From Chlamydomonas sphaeroides (taxonomy: Eukaryota; Chlorophyta; Chlorophyceae; Chlamydomonadales; Chlamydomonadaceae), in NCBI GenBank assembly GCA_001662425.1, contig BDDC01000002.1, positions 126,245-190,244 on the forward strand: a stretch of DNA of 64,000 nucleotides. The letters run 5' to 3'. Of the stretch, positions 55,990 to 64,000 are shown one piece after another (within the stretch, counting starts at the first letter, position 1; every line of letters starts with the position of its first letter). The notes beneath the pieces are model-generated. The model was not told the DNA's origin, did not search any database, and saw only the letters and a list, made by a program, of their open reading frames with translations. The position numbers and the translations under genes are program-made.

Positions 55990-57232
55990 GCGGAGCCGCA
56001 TTGGCGGGCCGCGAGCCTCGTGGTGCGCTGCGTGTGGCGGCAGGCCCGCCGCGGCTGTGCGCGTGGAGCACACGGCAGCGCGGCTGATGTGCGGCCGAGG
56101 CTAGCTGCCGGTGCTGTGGCTGCGCACTGGGCGCGACCGCGCCGCCCGCATATCCTCAGGCGCCATAGGGGCCGGCAGTGGCGCGGTTGTGTCGGCGGCC
56201 GGCGCCCGGCTGCTGCCTCGCGGCGGGGCCGACAAGGCCGCCGGCGGGCGGCTGAGCGAGCTTGTGGTGAGCTTGGCTATGCATGAGCTACAGTTAGTTT
56301 GCAGATGTTACATGTGTAGATACCGGTAGGCAGGTAGCCCGAGTGGTGAGCGTGTTGCAGGATGGTGATGTGTTTATCCACGATGTGCGTGGTTTTATCA
56401 AGTGGGTGGAATCTTTGCATGGGCGGGAGTGGGCCTGCCGTGACCCAGAGTGGCTGACTATGACCCACCTCGCTCGGTCGCCGGCAGTGCGGCTGCTGCT
56501 GTGGGTCAGAACTGCCGAGATAGCAATCTGATGGGACTGTATGTGTCTGCGCGGACCGCAGATGTGGGGACAAGTAAGGGGTGTCTTGCCATCTGGCAGG
56601 GTCGAGAGGCGACGTTTGGTGGGAACGGCGGCTGCTAGGCTGGTGGCTGGGGTCTGGCGCGCAAGCCCGCAGGCGCTTGCCTTGTAACGCCCCGTGCGTA
56701 GCCCATCCTGGCAAGACGCGGCGCCCGTCGGCCCTCAGCCGCCTACAAGAAAGCTCACGTTGCCTGGAGTAGTCCACTCTGACTCCCACGCTGGCTTGTC
56801 ATGGAAAGCTCGTGTGCAGCCGCTTGCGGCCTCCGGCAAGCTCTCGCAGCCCTCGATCGCTTGCGATGTTGCAAAGCCCACCTCAAATACCGCCCATCGC
56901 CAGCTTCACTAGTCCACGCTAGCCTTGCCCAAAGCGCTCTGCGCTGCCGACGCGCACAGGACGTTGGCCTCAATGGTCCAAGGAAGTGCGCAGTGCCTCT
57001 GCCCGGCACAGATCGGAGCCCTGGCCCCTCCACTTTGCCGCGCCTACGGCTTCGCCGTCGCCCTGAATGCCGCGGTATGGCGCCTCCACGCCTAGCACCG
57101 GTTCGTCCCCGCCCGCCACACCGCCACACCACACCAACCCCAGCCCCTAGCTCTGCTCCGCGTCCACCCGCCACGGCACGGCACGGCTCGCCTGCCAAGT
57201 GCACACTCCGCTGCGCGTACTGGTACGCCCGC
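55990..57232. other. Convergent 3' region
   Basis: 3' UTRs of the SNARE gene (plus) and the P-loop kinase gene (minus). Candidate poly(A) signals are TGTAA at 56683-56687 (plus) and TTACA at 56308-56312 (minus-strand TGTAA). No supported ORF. Confidence 0.5.
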
Positions 57233-59010
57233 CTACACCTTGGCCCCCGCCCTGAACGGCACTGTGCTGGGCACCCGCAGTGTGGCTGCCGCCGCCGAGG
57301 CGGCCACCAGCTCTCCGTTGGGCCGGTCATTGGAGGCTATGCGCCCGCGAGACACCTGCGGAGGGTCGGCTCCTGAGTCGGATTCGTGCACGGGTGCTCG
57401 CTCACTGGCCTTGGACCGCAGCTACGGCCACCGAGCTGTGACGTACACATGCGGCACACAAGCCCACCGGCCCAGGCGCCCCAGTGCATCCGTTGCTCTG
57501 CCGCTCAGCCCCGAGCCCCCGCCTTCCCGCCCATTCGTCCTCACCAGCAGGGACCCCCGCCCTCCCTGCCGCACACCGCGCGCGCCAGGCGCCCATGCCA
57601 CTCTGCCGCCCGGCAGCAGGAGCCCCTCTTACTGCACTACCCGCGTGGACGTCCCTTGTCAGGAGCCCCTCGCCCTCGCCTTCCCGGCCCAGCCCTCCGC
57701 GCTAGCTAGCAGGCCTGCCCTGCCCTGCCCGGCCCCACCCAACCCAACGCACCTCTGGCGCCAGGCCGATGGCGGTCTGCCTCGCAAACACGCGGTCCAT
57801 GGCAGTGTCCAGGGGGCATTCCACGAACCAGGCCTCGTCGAACAGCGGCCGCAGCTGCCGCCATGGCTCCTGGTCAAGGAGCACGTAGTTGCCTGCACCA
57901 GACGGCCACGGAGAGGGCAGGACGGATGTGTTGTGGCGCGGTAGCGGGGGAATCGGGTGCCGCGACCAGTGCCCGTGCCCAGCGCGTCCCAGCAATTCTA
58001 GCCCTGAGCACCACCACCGCGTCCCCCGGTACGGCAACGTCTCGCCGCAGCTCATCGCGTCATCTTGTGGACGAACACACACAACACACATTACCGCCCT
58101 ATTCCTCACCTTCCACCAGCACCACGACCGCCTCCTCGGGTATGGCGATGTCCTGCTCTACCGGGTCCCCCACGCCATGGTCGAACGACGGCACGGCCAC
58201 CACCCCGCCCTGCTGCCCCGCCTCCCGCACGCGGCGCACGGCCGCCACGAACTTGGCGGCGTCAAACGTCCAGGGCGCTCCCCGCCGCGCGTGCGCCTCC
58301 TGCGGCCGGGAGCCTTGGGGGTTAGCACACGCACTCACACACACACACCAAGCCATGTGGGCTGCCCCGTGGGTCGTGTCACCTTCTATGACGTCTTTCT
58401 GAACACACCAGGCCATGTGGGCTTGACTCCGTTTCGTAGGCAGGCAGGCAACGCCTACGTGCAATCCGCTGCCAGCGCGAACTTCCGTAACCTCGAGATG
58501 AAACCGGTTGGCCACCGGGCACACCTTGGGATCCGGCATTGCGTCCAGCTCCCGACGGTAGTAATGGAACCCATCCATGGGCAGCACCGCAGCGGAGCCC
58601 GGGGACACCCCGTTGGCTGCGGCCGCCACCGCCACAGCCAGCGTGGACTTGCCGGAGCCGGGCGCGCCCGCGATGCCGATGACCTGCAGGCGAGCAAAAG
58701 GATGTGGGTCGGTGTTTAGAAATAGAAATAGAAATGGCTACGACTTGTGTATTACACAAGTCATTGCATTCAGGAGGGCGGGCGTGAATGGGGCGAGCCC
58801 CACGCCTACTACCGGCGTGTGGGTCGATGTTTCCCGGGCCGGCCCGGGGTCACGGCGCATGAGCCGCTGGCTACTAGCGGCCGGGGGCTGCGGCCGTTGC
58901 AGCGCAGTGGCCAAGGCCGGCCGCTGTCCGTACCTGGCGGGAGCGCGACGCCGCGGCGCGATCCAGCGCCCGGCGCGCCAGCGTGTCCACGATATCGTCA
59001 TAGGAATCGC
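57233..59010 (-). CDS. P-loop kinase of the uridine kinase/phosphoribulokinase-like group, 5' end unresolved
   Basis: Five exons join in phase: 59010-58934, 58683-58525, 58299-58110, 57892-57753, 57355-57233 (TAG), about 229 residues. The Walker A loop is GAPGSGKST in exon 2. The substrate loop DGFHYYRRELDAMPDPK and the later RRGAPWTFD, VPSFDHGVGDPV, VVVLVEGNYVLLD and EPWRQLRPLFDEAWF follow the PRK/UK-type phosphotransferase pattern (YggC/FrcK-like and plant P-loop kinases). The end reads ASNDRPNGELV then a short tail. These enzymes phosphorylate small molecules (a nucleoside, sugar or glycerate), but the substrate cannot be told from sequence. The first exon begins in mid-codon (GDSYDDIVDTLARRAL), so an N-terminal exon lies upstream in 59011-60049; I could not place it in phase. 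Confidence 0.85.
58716..58805 (-). repeat. Dispersed intronic repeat family B, copy 2
   Basis: On the minus strand this reads gtaggcgtggggctcgcc, cccgccc, aatgacttgtgtaatacac, aagtcgtagcc and ctatttctatttct. It matches 25558-25665. It lies in the 250-bp intron between the exons 59010-58934 and 58683-58525, near the acceptor and in sense orientation, as in the HECT-ligase gene. Confidence 0.75.
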
Positions 59011-60049
59011 CTGTGCAGGTGTGGAAGAGTGAAAGGGGCATGTGGGGCGGGGCAGCTGGTTGATGGGTGAGGCGTAGGGCGGGCGAGAGATAGGGGGCGG
59101 GAGGCACGGGGTTTGGTGGCCCTCGGCCTAGGAGGAGCGGACCGCAGCTGTCGCACCCACCTGTCACGGTCGGCGCTTCCGCTCTGCATTGTACATGTTG
59201 TCGCGGCGGTCGTTGCAAGCGCGGCTGCGGCCAGCGAGCAGATGGCACGCGATGGCCGGTCGCGCGCGGATGGGCTCGCGCGCGGTGCAGCATCACGAGC
59301 AGACTAATTGCGTTGGCTATTCGCTTGCCGCGGGCTTGTTGGCCGAAATGACAGCACAAGCAATGCAAACCTGGCACGTACCCTGTATGCTGTACCCACC
59401 TCCTAGTACCCACACCCCGCCCGCCCACGAAGATGTTATGTGCCGGATGCGGTCGCCCCGTACATGTGGGGCAGAGCAGCAATGTCACTGACTCACTGTT
59501 GTTGGAGAGAAGGTAGGGGCCACGCGCAGGGATGCATGCGGGCCCCTGCGCTCGCTGCTGCCGTTGAGGGCACGTCAGCAGGGCTTCGCACAAGTGAGGC
59601 CAGCCTGACGATACCCAGCCGTTTGATACAGGTTGGCTAGATTGCTCGCTGTCATGGCGCAGAAACCTGCCGGTCCGGTCCGGGGGCTGCGGCTCCGCCC
59701 AACGCGTGTGCCGACATGATGGGCTGCTGATAGTTCACATGACCTGAGGGCGCGGGGGTGAAGGCGGCCTGCGTGTCGCATAAGCCAGCAGCAGAGCAGC
59801 ACGCAGCGGTGAGCTTCGGTTCGGCTCGTACTAGTTAACACCCGGGATGAAACGGGTCCTCACTGCCTCGAGGTCCGCCTGCTCGCCACCCTTCGCCACG
59901 TTCCGCAGGGTTCCGCCCGTACTGCACGAGGCAGGCGCGAGCCATAATACCGCGCAGCCGGGGCTGCTGATAGCACATACATTAGCACAACTAAAAGTCT
60001 TACCTTTACTCGCTTGGCAGCACGCGCTTATTCGCTGGAGCGCCGATCG
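59011..60049. promoter_or_regulatory. Divergent region between P-loop kinase and small acidic protein gene
   Basis: Must contain the missing first exon of the minus-strand P-loop kinase plus both promoters. A minus-strand frame at 59593-58874 is open through the kinase exon but has no transit-like start. An ATG at about 59661 (minus; MTASNLANLYQTAG) is a candidate, but its donor does not join in phase. Confidence 0.45.
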
Positions 60050-60473
60050 ATGGCCGATTGCGACACCGAGCAGCAGGAGTCCCCTACGGAGCCAGTCGGG
60101 ATCAACCGCGAGGTGAGCAGCATGCGTTACGCATAGTCGCTCGCGCCAGTGCATAGCCAAGCCAGCTGCCGGAGCGCCACGCAACCGCTGCTGATGCCTG
60201 CCTCGCCCGACCTTGCAGGAGGAGGACGAGAGGCGTGACGAGAGGTTCGCAGCCAAGAAGGCCGAGGAAGAGGCCCTCGCGAACAGCGCGGTGCGGCTGG
60301 AGCTTCTCAGCGTACACGAAGAGAAGAAGGTCGACGAGCCCGCCGAGGCCGCAGCCGAGCCGGAGCCGGCGGAGGCGCCCGAGTCTGCCGCGGCGCCCGA
60401 GCCCGTGGAGGCGCCGGAGCCTCCCGAGGCGCCAGAGCCTCCGGAACCCTCGGGCGGTGGCTCGGATGTCTGA
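60050..60473 (+). CDS. Small acidic protein, 105 residues (unknown function)
   Basis: Two exons, 60050-60112 and 60219-60473 (TGA), join in phase; the intron is GT-AG (gtgagc...ttgcag). The protein starts MADCDTEQQESPTEPVG. It has a charged helix (EEDERRDERFAAKKAEEEAL) and ends in an alternating Glu/Pro/Ala tail (about 65-100). Net charge is strongly negative. No domain recognised; it may be a small adaptor or disordered chaperone-like protein. A TGTAA signal at 60896-60900 lies 420 bp downstream. Confidence 0.65.
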
Positions 60474-61956
60474 GTAGATGTTCACGCCGATGGGCCATCG
60501 CCGTGGCCATCACATGCGTACCGCGTACATACACTTGTATCAGTACTTCAGCAGCATGATCTATTTCTAACGGTGGTGGCAGGCAGGGGATGGCACGCAT
60601 TGGGCTGCCGGCCGCAACCGGTGGGCATGGATAGAAGCGTGCGGTGGTGGTCGCAGTGCGTGGCGCAATCCAGCAAAGGACGGAGGTGCCCCCTAGGCGG
60701 CGCCCGACTTGAGGCACCGCTTTGACACCCTATCTTGGCCAAGCAAGAGAGGCCGCGCACCTGCATGGGTACGTACACACAGCGGCTTGATGGGCTGGCT
60801 AGCCTGCGACACAAAGTGTGCGGGCGGGGCGCAATGTCACTGCTACCGCGGGAGCAGGGGAGCGCGGGAGCGAGCTAGTAGCGCTTGCACCAAGTGTAAA
60901 GCGGAACCTGGGCGGACGCCCCTCTCCGATGGTGCCTCATGCGTCCGCCGGCCGGCAAGCAGACACAGCCGCATGCGCATCTTAACAAGCTTAACAAGCT
61001 TGTGGCCCCCCACCTGGTGTGTCCCGCCTCCTGGTGTGGGTCAGCATAAGGCAGGCCGCCGCCAGACAGCGCACGGCGCGCACCACGTCAACATGCCCGA
61101 AGATGTTTTGCGCAGCTTACGAAGACCCCGAAGGTCTGGCGGTCCGAGCATATTTGTGGGGGCCAGCAGGCGAAGGCGGGTTTCAAATAAAAAGAAGAAT
61201 GAAGCCAAGGGTAGGGTCGGGGACCGCGTGTAAGCTGCGGTGCGGGGCCGGTGGGGCCCGAATCGGCAACAGCAGCAGCGCCGCTACAGCAGCGGGGGAG
61301 CCGGTGAAGGAGTCTTTCAGCATGCTGGGCTGGGTTGAGGCGGCGGCGGGGGTCGCGGGTGAGGGGAAGCAGGGGGACTGGAAGCCCTGGCCCAGGGGAA
61401 ACCCTGGGGTAGCCAGCAGTGGACCCGCGCCTACCCGCGAGACCGTCGACGGCCCACATGTCGAGGGAGGGCCCACACGAGCCCTGGCATTGCTGATTGA
61501 TATGTTGAGAAATATTGCGGTGTGCGTTTTCGCTTCATGGTCCGGTCGAGGGAACCGTCTCGTTCGCTGGTCTGCCAGGAGGGTGGGAACCAGCCAGAGC
61601 TGCTGTGGCGTCCTGTCGGCTCCCTGCTCAGCTCGCGAAGTATCAGGGCCCGGCGAGGCCGTCGGCGGTGGCCGTGATGGCCCAGTGGGACGGCCCAATG
61701 GCATGGCCAAGTGGGATGGCCCAGGCGGCTGTACCGGGACCCGGGGATGGCCCATGCGCCGAGGTGGGATGGCCCGGGCGGGAGGGCCCCGGCCGCGATC
61801 ATGGCTTTGGAAGAAAGGCAGCCTATCCCAGCGCATGTTTCTGCCGACAAGTACAAAGCCGGGATGCCAGTGACGAGAGGGATTTCCCGCCCTCCGGTCT
61901 GCCGTACGTTCGCTTGGTCGGAGAGCTCGAGACGAAGCGCACATAGCTAAGCGACA
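60474..61956. other. 3' UTR and intergenic region before the F-box gene
   Basis: No supported exon. TGTAA at 60896-60900 may end the upstream transcript. At 61680-61800 the sequence cycles through gatggcccag/gggatggcc-like units, giving glycine/proline-rich shadow frames. Confidence 0.5.
60896..60900 (+). terminator. Candidate TGTAA polyadenylation signal
   Basis: Sense-strand TGTAA 420 bp after the stop of the small acidic protein gene. Confidence 0.4.
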
Positions 61957-64000
61957 ATGTCAGCCATACGAAAATGGTCAAGCGGAGTCCAGCTCAAACC
62001 AGACCAGCTAGCAAATCACGATAAAGTGATGTCCGAGTTCGACGGTTCCGCCAAACTGGAGCTGCCATGCGACTTTGGCAGCTTGCCCAGAGATGTAGCT
62101 GAGGCGATATGCATTCGGCTTGTGTGCGACGTGCGCAGCCTCCTGCACCTGGGCGCGACGTCGCGAGCATGGGCCAGCGTCGTCGCGGACCCCAGCCTGT
62201 GGCAGCGCCTGCACGTGCTGCGCTTCGGCGAGGATAGCACATACGGCTGCGCTCGTAGGTCGCAAGCTCATGCATACGTCAGCGGCACGCGGGTCGCTAA
62301 GCCCGACAGGGCCCGACGTGCTGGGCCCCCAAACTGGGCCTGTCGCGACCTGTCGCGAGCAGCTCCCCTGTTCGTGACCACTTGCCTTCATGCCTTGGCT
62401 ACTGTTGCCCCCTGCTACTGATGCACCCGCAGCCCCCGCCGCCAAGCGCCCCCAGCACATCCCCGGCTGGGTGTTCTTCCCCGGCACGGACTCGCCCGGC
62501 CACGAGTGCGCCTGCTGGCCCAACAAGCCCCGCCTGAGAGAGCGGCGGCTGGCGGACGGCCCGGGGGCCCTCGCGGCCCTGGCGGACAAGCTTAGCGCCG
62601 TGGCGTTCAACACCACGACCGGTGAGGGTTTGCAAAGAGTTCCTAGCTTAGAGAACGCCGATTATTGTGGGACGGGCGGGTGACCAAGCAACAGCAGTTG
62701 GGATCAGGTAGGGGCGCTGCGCGCGACATGCTTCCCTGCACATTGGGGCCCTGGAAGGAACAAAGTCCGAGGCGTTCGCCGCGACGCTGGATGGGGTCTC
62801 AACGCGCTGCCTGTCGTTGCGCCCCGACGACAGGCCAGCTCAAGGCCGCTCTCCAGCCGCTCGAGCGCTGGCGGGCCTTCACGCTGCAGCCCGCTGCCGG
62901 GCTGTACGTGCGGGAGAGCGAGCTGCAAGCCCAGGGCATCGCCGCGCCGGTGCCGCCACCCGCTGCTGTCGAGGGCAACAGCGACTCAGAGCCGGGTGCG
63001 TGGGTGCTTCGGGGGGCGCAGCCAGCACGGTACAGCCCAGTACGACAATATGCACTATGGCATGCATCACAGTACTGTGCAGTGGCTGTACGGGCGTACT
63101 GCTGATGCGCTCCGTACGCGCGTACGGCAGCCAACCTTGCTGCTGTCGAGCCCAGCTTGCATGCGTGACGGCGTCCCTGAGTGTGCGCCTCTCGCGCCGC
63201 CCGCCGCTCCTGCCGCGCCCGCCGCGCCCGCAGCCCGGCCGCCCGACTTCCCCGGCTGGGTCTTCTACCCCGCCTTGGAGTCGCCGGGGGGAGATATGAA
63301 GCACCCGGTCTCGGGCCAGACCGGCTTCATGCGCAGGTGTGGTGAGGTGGGCGGGAGTCCTCCACCGCAGACAAATGTGTAGCATGTAACATAGATACGT
63401 ATCAGCACGTGGCCCATGACACGCACCCCAGCTGTGATGCGTACGTGCCTGCCCGCCCCGAAGGAGTCCCCTGTCGCCTGCTTGAATGCACGCATATGTA
63501 CCGCCCCGATCGACGGCTGCCGTGCGTGCGTGGGTCCTCGCTCAGGTACCGGGACCTCGCTAGGCTGGCGGAGGCGGCGGCCAAGGTGCCCCGCTGCGTG
63601 GCGTTCACCATTGCGGGGCAGCTGAAGGAGGCGCTGCAGCCGCAGGTGGGCAGAGGGAGGGACGCATGGGTAGACGCATGGGCTGGGAAGGTGGCTGGGG
63701 GCGGCTTGGATGGGGTCGGTGGCGGCTTGCGGGATAGATCGACGGGGGCAGCTGCAGGAGGGAGGGAGGGCAGCCGAGGCGCGTGGGGCCATGACGGAGA
63801 CGGGCACCGGAAGAGAGGGAGGGAAGGCAAGGTGAGGGGCAGGGCTAGGGTTATGACCACGCGCCACCTGCCGTGCCAAGCCATCTGCATGGTATGCCAA
63901 ATAAGGAACCCAGCAGCAGGTGCGTGAATGCATGAACAGCGCTGTCCGCCCCCTCTATTTCGCTCCTCGTTGCGTCTCCCAGAGCTGCTGGCGGCGCGCG
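61957..64000 (+). CDS. F-box protein with duplicated GWVF module (3' end outside window)
   Basis: Exons 61957-62254, 62433-62621, 62834-62995, 63234-63336 and 63546-63645 join in phase; a sixth probably starts at 63983. Start MSAIRKWSSG. An F-box follows at about residues 45-85 (GSLPRDVAEAICIRL, then LLHLGATSRAWASVVADPSLW). This motif binds Skp1 in SCF ubiquitin ligases. After it a roughly 100-residue module occurs twice. Exons 2-3 encode IPGWVFFPGTDSPGH and GQLKAALQPLERWR; exons 4-5 encode FPGWVFYPALESPGG and GQLKEALQP. The module has no name I recognise and probably serves target binding. The first and third exons show the same phases, as expected from exon-pair duplication. The donor at 62255 (gtaggt) was chosen because it alone keeps frame. 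Confidence 0.8.

Overview
The window looks like nuclear DNA of a chlorophycean green alga, most likely a volvocine or Chlamydomonadales species. I infer this from the very high GC content, the genes cut into many short phase-matched exons, the candidate TGTAA polyadenylation signals, the G-rich and microsatellite-rich introns, and the family mix: an SRCR protein with a long proline hinge, a RCC1/HECT ligase, a plant-type SYP7 SNARE and a plastid-type RF2. A 10-N assembly gap lies at 15356-15365. I see no tRNA, rRNA, CRISPR array or bacterial operon.

Layout. 125-2351 (+): 3' half of a TKL-type protein kinase, followed by an orphan kinase exon at 4080-4166. 5279-10947 (-): complete 12-exon organellar release factor RF2. 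12058-13125 (+): unrecognised secreted or membrane-anchored protein. 13680-14798 (-): 3' part of a multi-span membrane protein. 15683-27629 (+): 28 visible exons of a RCC1-UBA-RCC1-HECT ubiquitin ligase, with a duplicated fragment of it at about 28900-29135. 30868-32605: a decayed, probably mobile, inverted-repeat element. 33272-39512 (-): complete SRCR/proline-rich secreted protein. 40760-46156 (-): thioredoxin reductase. 46560-53222 (-): 1985-residue coiled-coil/disordered protein with a C-terminal membrane span. 53803-55989 (+): SYP7-type Qc-SNARE. 57233-59010 (-): P-loop kinase of the uridine kinase/PRK group. 60050-60473 (+): small acidic protein. 61957-63645 and beyond (+): F-box protein running off the window.

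The genes do not form a pathway; this is an ordinary eukaryotic neighbourhood of housekeeping and surface genes. Exon models were built by hand: splice sites were accepted when adjacent exons joined in phase and restored a known family sequence. All internal joins of the RF2, HECT, SRCR, SNARE and coiled-coil genes are in phase.

The most interesting signal is in the introns. In at least eight places the edge of an exon, with its splice site, is repeated inside the neighbouring intron as a decaying copy. Two short dispersed repeat families are also shared between introns of unrelated genes, and several introns use GC donors. Together these suggest intron growth by local tandem duplication plus insertion of introner-like elements.
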